From contig NZ_BJMM01000004.1 of assembly GCF_006539165.1 (NCBI RefSeq), forward strand, positions 310,001-374,000: a stretch of 64,000 bases of DNA. The letters are read 5' to 3'. Positions 33,480 through 42,651 of the stretch are shown one piece after another (position 1 is the stretch's first letter; every line of letters starts with the position of its first letter). The translations under genes were made by a program, and so were the position numbers. Under the pieces are notes generated by a model. That model was not told the DNA's origin, made no database searches, and saw nothing but the letters and a program-made list of their open reading frames with translations. Source of the stretch: Streptomyces cacaoi. Lineage in GTDB: Bacteria; Actinomycetota; Actinomycetes; Streptomycetales; Streptomycetaceae.

Positions 33480-35393
33480 GTGAGCCAATTGACGCACCGT
33501 GGCCCGATGTTGTCCGCCCGCCGAGGCACCCGCCGGCACCTCCCCCTCACCAGCGGATGGCTGGTGGGCGGCGCGTGTGCCGCGGGCGTCGGCCTCGGCG
33601 TGATCGCGGCGGTCGTCCTGCTGCTGTGGACGGTCTCGCCGTATCCGGACGGCGGTGCCGGGAGCGCGCTCCATCTGGCCGCCGATCTGTGGCTGCTGGC
33701 GCACGGGGCGCAACTCGTCCGGCACGAGACACTTTCGGGGATCCCGGCACCCGTGGGTGTGACCCCCCTGATGCTGACCGCGCTCGCCGTCTGGCTGCTG
33801 TGCCGGGCGACCCGGGAGGGGCTCGACGCCCGGGTGGAGGCCGGGTCGGGGCCGGGCGCCGCGGCCGTCGCCGGCTGGGTCTCGGGCGGCTATCTGCTGG
33901 TGGGCGGGTTGGTGACCGGTTACGCCGCCGAGGGGCCGATCCGGGTCGACGTCCTCAGCGCCGTCTGGCACCTGCCGCTCCTGGCCGGGCTGGTCACCGG
34001 CGTGTGCGTCCTCGTCTGCGGGGGAGTGGGCCCGATGCCGCTGGCACCCGGACGGCGCGGCGGCCGGCTGCTCGCCCGGCTGGCCGCCCTCCCGCCCAAG
34101 CTGCTCGCCGTCCGCCTGCCGCGGGACACCGGCCACGGTGGCGCGGGGGAGACGGCGGCGGACATCGCGCCCGAACTGCTGCTGCGGGCCCGCGTCCGGG
34201 AGCGCCTGGCCGCCGCGGCCGGCGCAGCCAGCGCCGCCACCGTCGTGCTGTGCGGTGGCGGCGCGCTGCTGCTCACCGGGGCGGTGCTGTGGCACGCGCC
34301 CGCCGTGGGCGAGGCGTTCCCCCGGCTCTCCCCGGGCCCTTCCGGACAGTTCGCGCTGCTCATGCTCTCGGTGGTGCTGCTGCCCAACGCGGTGGTGTGG
34401 GCGCTCGCGTGGGCGCTCGGGCCGGGGTTCGTGCTGGACGGCAGCGTGCTCGGGCCGGTGCTGGGACCGGACGGGCCGCTCGCCTCGCTCGGGCTGCGGG
34501 CGAGCCCCGGAGCGGGCGCGGAGCTGCCGCCGTTTCCGCTGCTGGCCGCCGTGCCGGGGCAGGACGGCGGCACCGTGCCGTGGTGGCTGGCGGGCGCGGC
34601 GCCGCTGGTGGCCGGGCTGGTGTGCGGACGGTGGGTGGGCAGGGCGGGGGTGCCGGCCGACGGCGGCGGGGCGCGGTGCCGGGCGCCCGTGCCGAGGGAT
34701 CTGCGCGGCGTTCTGGTCACCGTCCCGCTGGCGGCCCTGCTGTGCGGGGCCGTCCTCTCCCTGTTCGCCGCGTACGCGGGGGGCGCGCTCGGCAGCGGCA
34801 CGCTGCGGTACCTCGGTCCGCGCTGGTGGGAGACGGGTGGTGCGGCCTGCCTCTGGGTGCTGGTCGGCGGGCTGCCCGTCGGTCTGGTCGTGCGGTGGCG
34901 CACGGTCCGCCGTGCCCGCCGGGCCGCGGCGACGGCCGCGCTGATGAACCGTGCGCCCACGCCGGTCTCCGAGGTGCGCGGCCCGGACTCCGGCTGGCAC
35001 ACGGAGGAGGTGCGCCGGGTCCGCTGGTCGGTGATGAAGGCCGCGTCCGGCGGCCTCATGGCCGAGTTCCCGCCCGAACCCCCCGTCGGCAGGTCGTACT
35101 TCGCCGCCCGGGACACCGGCGCGCCCGCCCCGGGGCCCGCCGGTGCGCCCGGCCCGTCCGGGGACGACGAAGCCGATACGGATCCCCGGCACCCGGCGCC
35201 CGACGCCCCGTCCGGACCCTCGCCCCGTCCCTCGTCCGGACCGTCGGAGCCCGCCGGTGCGGAGCAGGGGAGCGGTGGAGCCGGGCGCACCGGCGGCGCC
35301 GCGGGGGAGAGCGGGAAGGGCGGGAGCGGTGGCGCCGACGGTGGTGCGGGCGCGCAGGGAGACGGCGGGCGGGCCGCACCCGGGACGGACTGA
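33480..35393 (+). CDS. perM: PerM-like (DUF6350) multi-pass membrane protein
   Basis: About 637 residues from GTG 33480 (VSQLTHRGPML ..., the pattern of Streptomyces relatives; ATG 33507 is an alternative). Some eight to ten transmembrane helices span residues ~20-480, with the family stretch SPYPDGGAGSALHLAADLW and PAPVGVTPLMLTALAVWLL. A ~130-residue Pro/Gly/Asp-rich tail follows. In mycobacteria PerM lies between sucCD and purN-purH, as here, and supports cell division and persistence (FtsB stabilisation has been reported). The same role is inferred, not shown. Confidence 0.8.
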   Translation: MSQLTHRGPMLSARRGTRRHLPLTSGWLVGGACAAGVGLGVIAAVVLLLWTVSPYPDGGAGSALHLAADLWLLAHGAQLVRHETLSGIPAPVGVTPLMLTALAVWLLCRATREGLDARVEAGSGPGAAAVAGWVSGGYLLVGGLVTGYAAEGPIRVDVLSAVWHLPLLAGLVTGVCVLVCGGVGPMPLAPGRRGGRLLARLAALPPKLLAVRLPRDTGHGGAGETAADIAPELLLRARVRERLAAAAGAASAATVVLCGGGALLLTGAVLWHAPAVGEAFPRLSPGPSGQFALLMLSVVLLPNAVVWALAWALGPGFVLDGSVLGPVLGPDGPLASLGLRASPGAGAELPPFPLLAAVPGQDGGTVPWWLAGAAPLVAGLVCGRWVGRAGVPADGGGARCRAPVPRDLRGVLVTVPLAALLCGAVLSLFAAYAGGALGSGTLRYLGPRWWETGGAACLWVLVGGLPVGLVVRWRTVRRARRAAATAALMNRAPTPVSEVRGPDSGWHTEEVRRVRWSVMKAASGGLMAEFPPEPPVGRSYFAARDTGAPAPGPAGAPGPSGDDEADTDPRHPAPDAPSGPSPRPSSGPSEPAGAEQGSGGAGRTGGAAGESGKGGSGGADGGAGAQGDGGRAAPGTD

Positions 35394-35538
35394 GCCGCAG
35401 CCCGCAGTCCTCAGCCCGCAGGTCAGGAAACGGCGGCCAGGGAACGGCGGTCAGGGAGCGGCGGTCAGGGAGCGGTGGTCCGGGTGGTGGCGGCCCGGGG
35501 CGCGGTGGTCCGGGCGGTGACGGTAGCGGGGGCGCCGG

Positions 35539-36504
35539 TCACAGTGCCCGGTTCTCCAGGAACGGGCGCAGATCCTCGGGCAGATGCTTCTTGCAGTCGG
35601 CGCGGGAGGACTGGGTCAGCGCATCGTCCCGGCAGGTGTAGTACTCGCTGTAGACGGAGCGGAACGTGAACGTCGCCGCGACGAGGGCCAGCGTGAGGCC
35701 CGCGGTGACCAGCCCGCCGATGGCCGCCGTCCGCTTGGCCTTGGCCGCCTGCTCGGGGGTGACGGCGAGCGGGATCTTCGGCGCACCGGCCGCCGTGCTG
35801 CCGGGCTCGTCCGCCCCCGCGGCACGCGAGGTGCCCGCGACGTCCTCGGCCGTCGCGCGTGCGCCGCGCTTCCCGCCCTTGCCCGGCTTGCCGCCCTCGC
35901 CCGCCCCGGACGCCGATTTGGGCGGCTTGTTCCGCAGGGCGCTGATGCCCCAGTACACCGAGAGCGCGCCGAGCAGCAGCCCGGCCTGCGGAACGCCGAG
36001 GAGGACGAAGAACAGGCCCCAGATCCCGGCGTGCAGCGCGTAGCGCGCATGCCGCTGGAGGGGGTCGGTCGGATCCCAGCGCATCCCGCGCGGGCCCTGC
36101 GGCTCCTGGCCGTCGCCCTGGCCGCCCGGGCGCGAGGGGCCGCCGAAGCCGCCGCTCTGCCGACCGGGCTGCTGCCGGGACCAGCGGCCGCCCCAGGGAT
36201 CCTGGCCCCGACCGCCCTCGCCCGAGCCGGACTGCGAGCCGTCGCCCGAGTCGTCGCCGGGGCGCGGTACCGCGTGCCGGTCCGGACCGGCGTGCTCGTC
36301 CGAGCCGGGGTGGTGGCGGTCGGGGCCCGCGTGCTCGTCCGACCCCGGGTGGTGGCGGTCCGGGCCCGCCCACGCCGGTGTGCCCGGGCGCGGGTGACGC
36401 GGCTGCCACGGCTGGTCCGGCTGCCCCTCCGGCGGCGGCGCGAAGGGATTGTCCTCGCGGGAGGAGCTGTCGGAGGCAGCCGCACGGCGGCGTCGGTCGG
36501 TCAT
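35539..36504 (-). CDS. Membrane protein with Pro/Gly-rich repeat N-terminus
   Basis: About 321 residues from ATG 36504 (MTDRRRRAAASDSS); the longer frame upstream is not convincing. Residues 1-140 are low complexity and contain a 13-residue tandem repeat (AGPDRHHPGSDEH). Two close transmembrane segments follow (GIWGLFFVLLGVPQAGLLLGALSVYWGIS, about 150-180), a charged linker, and a third (AAIGGLVTAGLTLALVAATFTF) near residue 265, ending with a short domain with two Cys (YTCRDDA ... RADCKKHLPEDL). No known function. It lies between the perM-like gene and purN, a conserved position in Streptomyces. Confidence 0.7.
   Translation of the reverse strand: MTDRRRRAAASDSSSREDNPFAPPPEGQPDQPWQPRHPRPGTPAWAGPDRHHPGSDEHAGPDRHHPGSDEHAGPDRHAVPRPGDDSGDGSQSGSGEGGRGQDPWGGRWSRQQPGRQSGGFGGPSRPGGQGDGQEPQGPRGMRWDPTDPLQRHARYALHAGIWGLFFVLLGVPQAGLLLGALSVYWGISALRNKPPKSASGAGEGGKPGKGGKRGARATAEDVAGTSRAAGADEPGSTAAGAPKIPLAVTPEQAAKAKRTAAIGGLVTAGLTLALVAATFTFRSVYSEYYTCRDDALTQSSRADCKKHLPEDLRPFLENRAL
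36292..36369 (-). repeat. 39-bp tandem repeat (2 copies) coding AGPDRHHPGSDEH
   Basis: Copies at 36292-36330 and 36331-36369 differ at three positions only; a partial third copy adjoins. The unit keeps the frame and duplicates a His-rich 13-mer in the membrane protein's disordered N-terminus. Confidence 0.85.
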
Positions 36505-36773
36505 CAGGTGTGTGTCTTCCTCGTCGCTTCCGCGTCGCTTCCTCGGTCTCCGGCCTGTCGGGCGGCCCCTGTCACGGCCCCGCCGGGACCGTGCACTCGA
36601 CGCTACCTGGCCCATCGGCCCCCGTCCCGTGGGGGCCGTTCGCGCTGCCGGTATCGTTGCCGACGGTCGGACGCTTCGTAGAGTTCCCCGGAAATCGCCG
36701 GATCACGTCCTCGTACGACCGCACAAGACCGTCCCCACGCAACAATCCGTCTCCCGCGAAGAGAGAACCCGTC

Positions 36774-37442
36774 GTGGCCGCGCAGTCCTTCCGTCCCGCC
36801 CGTCCCGCGCGCCTCGTGGTCCTGGTCTCCGGATCGGGCACCAACCTCCAGGCGCTGCTCGACGCCGTGGCCCCCGGGCGGGAGGCGCGCCCCGGGGACG
36901 CGGACCCGCCGTACGAGATCGTCGCCGTCGGCGCCGACCGGCGCGGCATCACCGGCCCGGAGCGTGCCGAGCGGGCGGGGATTCCCACGTTCGTGTGCCG
37001 TGTGCAGGACCACGCCACCCGCGAGGAGTGGGACAGGGCGCTCACGGAGGCGACGGCGGCGTACGCGCCGGATCTGATCGTCTCGGCCGGCTTCATGAAG
37101 ATCCTCGGCCGTAGGTTCCTGGAGCGGTTCGGGGGACGGGTGGTCAACACCCATCCCGCGCTGCTCCCCAGCTTTCCCGGTGCCCACGGCGTCCGCGACG
37201 CGCTCGCGTACGGCGCCAAGGTCACCGGGTGCACCGTCCACTTCGTCGACGACGGTGTCGACACCGGGCCCGTGATCGCGCAGCGCGCCGTCGAGGTCCT
37301 GGACGAGGACGACGAGTCCGCACTGCACGAGCGGATCAAGGAAGTCGAGCGAGGGCTGCTCGTCGAGGTCGTGGGCCGGCTCGCCCGCGACGGCTATTCC
37401 CTAGAGGGGCCCGAGATGAGAAGGGTACGACTCGGATCATGA
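36774..37442 (+). CDS. purN: Phosphoribosylglycinamide formyltransferase (folate-dependent)
   Basis: 222 residues from GTG 36774 with GAGAG upstream; the frame is open earlier but without similarity. It has the GAR-binding [13 protein letters not shown] loop and the catalytic residues Asn125 and His127 ([17 protein letters not shown]) and Asp163 ([12 protein letters not shown]). It formylates GAR with 10-formyl-THF, step three of purine synthesis. The stop overlaps the purH start by 4 bp (ATGA), and folD, which supplies the formyl donor, is 6 kb downstream. Confidence 0.96.
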   Translation: MAAQSFRPARPARLVVLVSGSGTNLQALLDAVAPGREARPGDADPPYEIVAVGADRRGITGPERAERAGIPTFVCRVQDHATREEWDRALTEATAAYAPDLIVSAGFMKILGRRFLERFGGRVVNTHPALLPSFPGAHGVRDALAYGAKVTGCTVHFVDDGVDTGPVIAQRAVEVLDEDDESALHERIKEVERGLLVEVVGRLARDGYSLEGPEMRRVRLGS

Positions 37443-39106
37443 CCGAAACCGCCGACAACGGGCAGGGCGCCGAGGGCGCGCAGGGGGCACAGGCCGGTGG
37501 GGGCGAACGGCGGCCCGTCCGGCGCGCGCTGATCAGCGTGTACGACAAGACAGGTCTGCCCGAGCTGGCGCGCGGGCTGCACGAGGCCGGCGTCCAGCTG
37601 GTGTCGACCGGATCGACGGCCCGGCAGATCGCGGACGCCGGGGTCCCGGTGACGCCGGTCGAGGAGCTGACCGGTTTCCCGGAGTGCCTGGACGGCCGGG
37701 TCAAGACGCTGCATCCGCGGGTGCACGCCGGGATCCTCGCCGACCGGCGTCTGGCCGCGCACCGCGAGCAGTTGGAGGAGCTGGGCGTCGAGCCGTTCGA
37801 GCTGGTCGTCGGCAACCTGTACCCGTTCGAGCAGACGGTGGCCTCGGGCGCCTCGCCCGACGAGTGCGTGGAGCAGATCGACATCGGCGGCCCGTCGATG
37901 GTGCGCGCCGCGGCCAAGAACCACGCGTCGGTGGCGGTCGTCGTCAACCCGGCGCGGTACGCGGACGTGCTGGACGCCGTCGCGCGGGGCGGGTTCGACC
38001 TGGCGGCACGCAAGCGGCTGGCCGCCGAGGCGTTCCGGCACACCGCCGAGTACGACGTGGCGGTGGCCTCCTGGTTCGCCGCCGGGTACGCGCCCGAGGA
38101 GGGCGAAGGCGCCGCAGGCACCGAAGGCGCCGGCAACACCGCGGACGGCGGGGCGTTCCCCTCCTTCCTGGGCGTCACGTACACGCGCAAGAACGTGCTG
38201 CGCTACGGCGAGAACCCGCACCAGTCGGCCGCGCTGTACTCCAGCGGCGGCGGCGGACTGGCCAACGCCGAGCAGCTGCACGGCAAGGAGATGTCCTACA
38301 ACAACTACGTGGACACCGAGGCCGCCCGCCGTGCCGCCTACGACCACGAGGCGCCGTGCGTCGCGATCATCAAGCACACCAACCCGTGCGGGATCGCGGT
38401 GGCCGCTGACGGTGAGGACATCTCCGAGGCGCACCGCAGGGCGCACGACTGCGACCCGCTGTCGGCCTTCGGCGGCGTCATCGCCGTCAACCGGCCGGTG
38501 TCCCTCGCGATGGCGGAGCGGGTCTCGGAGATCTTCACCGAGGTGATCGTCGCTCCCGGCTACGAGGACGGCGCGGTGGCCGCGCTCACCCGGAAGAAGA
38601 ACATCCGGGTGCTGCGCTGCCCCGAGGCCCCCTCCGTTTCGTCGGAGTTCCGGCCGATCGACGGCGGCGGTCTCGCCCAGGTCAGGGACGGCCTCCAGGC
38701 CGCGGGCGACGACCCGGCCGGCTGGACGCTCGCGGCCGGCGCCGCGCTGGAGCCGGCCGAGCTGGAGGAGCTGGCCTTCGCCTGGCGGGCCTGCCGGGCC
38801 GTGAAGTCCAACGCGATCCTGCTGACCAAGGACCGGGCGACGGTCGGCGTCGGCATGGGCCAGGTCAACCGGGTCGACTCGGCGCGGCTCGCCGTCCAGC
38901 GCGCGGGGGAGGAGCGGGCGCGCGGCGCGTACGCCGCCTCGGACGCGTTCTTCCCGTTCCCGGACGGCTTCGAGGTGCTGGCGGAGGCCGGTGTCCGTGC
39001 CGTGGTGCAGCCGGGCGGCTCGGTGCGGGACGAGCAGGTGATCGAGGCCGCGAAGGCCGCCGGCGTCACCATGTACACCACCGGGGCCCGGCACTTCTTC
39101 CACTGA
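37439..39106 (+). CDS. purH: Bifunctional AICAR transformylase / IMP cyclohydrolase
   Basis: 555 residues. After a ~25-residue Gly/Ala/Gln-rich extension, the IMP cyclohydrolase (MGS-like) domain begins at [19 protein letters not shown] and has VSTGST and [15 protein letters not shown]. The transformylase part shows [20 protein letters not shown] (catalytic Lys-His), [13 protein letters not shown] and [16 protein letters not shown]. It performs the last two steps of IMP synthesis. An Ala/Gly/Glu insertion ([13 protein letters not shown]) sits at the domain junction. Coupled to purN; a hairpin terminator follows 47 bp after the stop. Confidence 0.97.
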   Translation: MTETADNGQGAEGAQGAQAGGGERRPVRRALISVYDKTGLPELARGLHEAGVQLVSTGSTARQIADAGVPVTPVEELTGFPECLDGRVKTLHPRVHAGILADRRLAAHREQLEELGVEPFELVVGNLYPFEQTVASGASPDECVEQIDIGGPSMVRAAAKNHASVAVVVNPARYADVLDAVARGGFDLAARKRLAAEAFRHTAEYDVAVASWFAAGYAPEEGEGAAGTEGAGNTADGGAFPSFLGVTYTRKNVLRYGENPHQSAALYSSGGGGLANAEQLHGKEMSYNNYVDTEAARRAAYDHEAPCVAIIKHTNPCGIAVAADGEDISEAHRRAHDCDPLSAFGGVIAVNRPVSLAMAERVSEIFTEVIVAPGYEDGAVAALTRKKNIRVLRCPEAPSVSSEFRPIDGGGLAQVRDGLQAAGDDPAGWTLAAGAALEPAELEELAFAWRACRAVKSNAILLTKDRATVGVGMGQVNRVDSARLAVQRAGEERARGAYAASDAFFPFPDGFEVLAEAGVRAVVQPGGSVRDEQVIEAAKAAGVTMYTTGARHFFH

Positions 39107-39152
39107 CGTTCCGGGGTTCCACCGACAACCGGAGCCGAACGGCTCCCCGTGC

Positions 39153-39188
39153 GACGGGCCCGGCGGTGCCGCAACCGCCGGGCCCGTC
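39153..39188 (+). terminator. Perfect 15-bp hairpin terminator after purH
   Basis: GACGGGCCCGGCGGT, loop GCCGCA, then the exact reverse complement. It lies in the 396-bp gene-free region 39107-39502. The rest of that region is ordinary GC-rich sequence in which I see no gene. Confidence 0.88.
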
Positions 39189-39502
39189 TGTGCGGCGCCC
39201 CCTGATACCTCCGGCGCCGCCGGGGTGTCCTCGCGGAACCGCGCCTGGCCCGGCCCCCCGTGCCGGCCGGACGCGGTGCTCTCCCCCGTGTTTCCCCCGA
39301 TGATCCCTCCGGGACGTTCCCCCGTGGGTCCCGTGATCGACGTGTGCCCGGACTGCCCCGTGCGGGAGTCACGCCGTGTTCCCCAACTGCCCCTTGAGGG
39401 AGTGCCGTCGAGCGGCACGACTCCACGGTGCACCGCGCCGCCGGCGCCGGGTACCTCGCAACTCTCAGGGTGCGAGGCCCAACAGGAGAGGTGCAGACTG
39501 GT

Positions 39503-40846
39503 TCAGCAGTGGGTGACCCAGCTGTGGGAGCGCAGCTTGGGCAGGTCCTCGGGCAGGTCGGCGCGGCTGAGCCGGGAGATGCAGCCGACCTTCTTGTGGT
39601 GGTCGTCCTCACGGAAGTAGGCGACGGCGGTGTACTTGCCCTCCACCCCGTTGTTGAACACCGAGCGGGGCGCCTGCCTGCCGCTCCACGGACAGGAGAT
39701 GGTGCCGGTCTGCCAGTCCTCGTCGAACCCGTACCAGCTGCACATCTTCCCCGCACCGGCGGGCTCGGTGAAGAAGCACACATAGCCCTTCTTGCACCGG
39801 TCGTAGCCGTGCGGCTCCACGGTGTCCTGCGCTGTGCTCTCCCGCGTCCCGGCGTTGCCGTCGACGACGAGCGAGGTGACGGTGGCCGTCCCGGCGATCA
39901 GGGCCAGCCCGGCGGCGGCCAGCAGTGCGCCGAGCCGGACCCGGCGGCGCCTCGACAGCGGCAGCCGCGGGGCCGGGGAGGTGCCGGCGGCCTCCTCGCA
40001 GCGGCGCAGCAGCGAGGCCGCGTCGAAGGAGGCACGCTCCTCGTGCGAGGGCGCCAGGCAGTCGATGACGATCTGCCGCCAGGAGTCCGGCAGTTCGGGC
40101 GAGAGCCGCAGCCCCTCGCCGCCCTGCGCATACCGCAGCGCCGCGTCACGCCGTGCCGAGGAGGTGCCGCCCGGGAACGGGAACGCGCCCGTCAGCACCC
40201 GGTGGACGAGGACGCCGAAGGCCCACATGTCGGTGCTGGGCCGGATGCGCTGGCCGCGCTCCCCGATCTCGGACCACAGCAGCTCCGGCGGTGTGTAGTC
40301 CGGCGTGGAGAACGCCGGCGAATAGGCGTGGGTGCCCTCCAGCTCGGCGGCGAGGTTGAAGTCGCACAGCCGTACCGTGCTGTCCCGCATCAGCAGCACG
40401 TTCGCCGGTTTCAGATCGCCGTGCACCCAGCCCGCGGTGTGCAGTTGGGCCAGGCCCTCGCAGACCTGGACGAGCAGCGAGGACGGGATGAGGCCGCCGT
40501 CGGCCAGCAGCCGGTCCAGGGAGGTGTGCGCCTGCTCCAGCACGAGGACGCAGGCGCCGTCGACCTCGGGCCGCTGCGGATCGTCGACGGTGAGCACCTC
40601 GTGCATCCGGATCAGCCGGGGGCGTTGCAGGGTGCGCAGCAGCGAGACCTCGCGCTGGGTGAGGTCGCGCAGATGGTGCAGCTGGCGGGGTGTGCGGGTG
40701 CCCGTCGGCAGGAACTTCAAGGCGGCGCGCTGCGGTTCGCCCTCCTCGCGTCTGCCCTCGTAGACGCTGCCGAAGGCGCCGCTCGCGATCGGTTCGCGCA
40801 CCTCCCAGGACCCCACCCGGTAGCCGGGCGGCAGCTCCATCGTCAT
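39503..40846 (-). CDS. Transmembrane Ser/Thr protein kinase with extracellular I36-like domain
   Basis: 447 residues from ATG 40846, which overlaps the FHA gene stop as ATGA. The kinase domain (about 10-275) has the P-loop IASGAFGSVYE, Lys in RAALKFL, catalytic loop VHGDLKPANVLL (His-Gly-Asp, so not an RD kinase), CDFN in place of DFG, and PPELL. A transmembrane helix (about 303-325) follows. The outer domain (about 345-447) is Cys-rich (YVCFFTEPAGAGKMCSWYG ... AVAYFREDDHH) and resembles the peptidase-inhibitor I36 / beta-gamma-crystallin-like family. Such a sensor would see cell-wall or extracellular ligands. Its partner is likely the coupled FHA protein. Confidence 0.87.
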   Translation of the reverse strand: MTMELPPGYRVGSWEVREPIASGAFGSVYEGRREEGEPQRAALKFLPTGTRTPRQLHHLRDLTQREVSLLRTLQRPRLIRMHEVLTVDDPQRPEVDGACVLVLEQAHTSLDRLLADGGLIPSSLLVQVCEGLAQLHTAGWVHGDLKPANVLLMRDSTVRLCDFNLAAELEGTHAYSPAFSTPDYTPPELLWSEIGERGQRIRPSTDMWAFGVLVHRVLTGAFPFPGGTSSARRDAALRYAQGGEGLRLSPELPDSWRQIVIDCLAPSHEERASFDAASLLRRCEEAAGTSPAPRLPLSRRRRVRLGALLAAAGLALIAGTATVTSLVVDGNAGTRESTAQDTVEPHGYDRCKKGYVCFFTEPAGAGKMCSWYGFDEDWQTGTISCPWSGRQAPRSVFNNGVEGKYTAVAYFREDDHHKKVGCISRLSRADLPEDLPKLRSHSWVTHC

Positions 40847-41592
40847 GCGAGCACCCTTCCGGGCGCCCTGCCGGTGCCGTTCAGCAGTTCCAGGTCGTCC
40901 TCGTGCACCAGGTCGAAGCGGAGCGCCAGCGCGACGAGCATCTCCTTCTTCCCGTTCAGCCGCGCCCGGCCCTCGGCGGCCTCCTCCGGGCCCGGCTTGA
41001 GCCGCAGTTTGACGGCGAGGTAGTCGATGTTCCACTGCACCGAGGCCCGGCCGGCCTCCGGCCACACCGGGCGCAGCCGCTCCAGCAGCTTCTCCGTCGT
41101 CGGCAGCGGCGCGTACGGTTCGCCGCGCAGCCGCGGTTCGCACAGCGCCGCGAGCACGAGGAAGTACCGGGAGCCGCGGTCGAGCGGGAAGGCGGGCGTG
41201 GTGAGCGAGCCGTCGTCGCCGCTGGGCGCGGTGGGCAGGTAGTCGTGCCGCGGCGCCCACACCTCGAAGGTGACCAGCTCGTCCCCGGCGGGCAGCACCA
41301 CGCGGGCGAACTCGAAGGGCACCGGGGCGTCCACCCGGCCCGGTGTCACCTTCATGTGCTCGCCCGCGCCCTCCGGGTTCTCCACGACGTAGGTGCGGTC
41401 CCGGGTGTGGTTGGCCAGCGTCCAGAACGAGCCGGAGGCGGTGATCCGCCCGGCGTTGCGGGAGACGCCCGCGTGCGGGATGACGAGCCCGCGGCCCCCG
41501 TCCCGGCCGAACGTGAGGCTCTCGCCGGGGGCCATCCGGATCTGCTCGTCAGGACCCCGGCATCCGGCCGGCACCACGATGATGCTGTGCAT
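40843..41592 (-). CDS. FHA-domain protein coupled to the kinase
   Basis: About 249 residues from ATG 41592, which has GGGGAAGG six bases upstream; ATG 41598 has no spacing. The N-terminal ~95 residues fit an FHA fold (LTFGRDGGRGLVIPHAGVSRNAGRI, with GR, SR-type motif and VVENPEGAGEHMKV). The C-terminal half (YFLVLAALCEPRLRG ... WPEAGRASVQWNIDYLAVKLRL) looks like a winged-helix-type domain shared with the paralogue at 42652. FHA domains bind phosphothreonine, so this is a likely substrate or reader of the coupled kinase. Confidence 0.82.
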   Translation of the reverse strand: MHSIIVVPAGCRGPDEQIRMAPGESLTFGRDGGRGLVIPHAGVSRNAGRITASGSFWTLANHTRDRTYVVENPEGAGEHMKVTPGRVDAPVPFEFARVVLPAGDELVTFEVWAPRHDYLPTAPSGDDGSLTTPAFPLDRGSRYFLVLAALCEPRLRGEPYAPLPTTEKLLERLRPVWPEAGRASVQWNIDYLAVKLRLKPGPEEAAEGRARLNGKKEMLVALALRFDLVHEDDLELLNGTGRAPGRVLA

Positions 41593-41799
41593 ATCCATCC
41601 TTCCCCCGATGGCTGCGGATCAGGGTAGGGAGCTGACCGTGCCCCGGCCATCGCCGGGGCACAGAACGAGACACCAGCAACATGCCCGTTTCGGAAGGCG
41701 GCATTCGGGCCGCTTCCCGGCGTCCGGGCGGGCGCGGGCCGACGGCCCGCGGGGCGCCGGCGGCCGGGATCGCCGGGGCGCCGCCCGCGGGCAACGGGC

Positions 41800-42417
41800 T
41801 CAGTAGCGCGGCCTGTTGAACCAGTGGCCGGCCTGCGACATCGAGCAGAAGATGATCGTGAGGACGGCGGTGGCGAGCCACAGCAGGGCGATGACCATGG
41901 AGCCGCCGGCGCTGCTCTCGTCGGAGCCGATGGAGCCGAAGAAGGCGAGCATCGCCACGATGGTGTTGAGCGTCGCCCCGATGATCGCGGTGACCCGGGT
42001 GCCGGTCGCGCCCTTGCCGAACATCGAGGCGGGCACGATGTGCAGGGTGGCCATGCCGCCGAAGACGACGAAGCCGATCAGCGCGGCACCGAGCGCGCCG
42101 GCTCCGACGCTGTTGGCCACCGGCACGTCCCTGATCATGCTGTTCGCGGCCAGCCCGCCGATGAGCATCAGGACCGCCAGCAGCCCCCACAGGGAGCCGG
42201 CTATGAACAGCAGCACCCGCGCGGTGACGACCTGGCCCGGCATGGAGACGAACGGCTGCTGCATCGGACCGCCCGGGTAGGCGGGCATACCGGCCTGCGG
42301 GTAGCCGTAGCCCGGAGCGCCCTGCTGCGGGTAGCCGTACGGGGCACCGCCCTGCGGGGGCGCGTACGGGTTGTGCGGGTCGGGACCCGGGCTGCCGGGG
42401 GGCGGTGGGTAGCTCAC
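41800..42417 (-). CDS. Four-helix membrane protein with Pro/Gly/Tyr-rich N-terminus
   Basis: About 205 residues from GTG 42417 (GGAGGAACAG upstream). The N-terminal ~65 residues are PPPPGSPGPDPHNPYAPP-type low complexity with YGYPQ repeats. Four transmembrane helices follow (about 75-97, 110-132, 142-162, 175-198). A common actinomycete architecture of unknown function; it lies between two FHA genes on the same strand and may belong to that signalling unit. Confidence 0.72.
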   Translation of the reverse strand: MSYPPPPGSPGPDPHNPYAPPQGGAPYGYPQQGAPGYGYPQAGMPAYPGGPMQQPFVSMPGQVVTARVLLFIAGSLWGLLAVLMLIGGLAANSMIRDVPVANSVGAGALGAALIGFVVFGGMATLHIVPASMFGKGATGTRVTAIIGATLNTIVAMLAFFGSIGSDESSAGGSMVIALLWLATAVLTIIFCSMSQAGHWFNRPRY

Positions 42418-42651
42418 GGACTGTTCCTCCGAGCGGTGTTGGGGACGGGCGGGCCGTGGGACTCGGGGGAAACCTCGCCCCTGCCCCTCGTGCAGATGCC
42501 GCCTTCCCCCGGTGGCGCCGTACCGCCGGCCCTCCCTTGTCATGCCCGGCGCCGTCGACCCATGGTGGTCGCCGCCCTGTGCCCTGTCCAGCCGGGTCGG
42601 CGGACTGTGGTGAATCCGAGACTCCGCAGCGCAGGGCCCTCGTGCCGGGCC

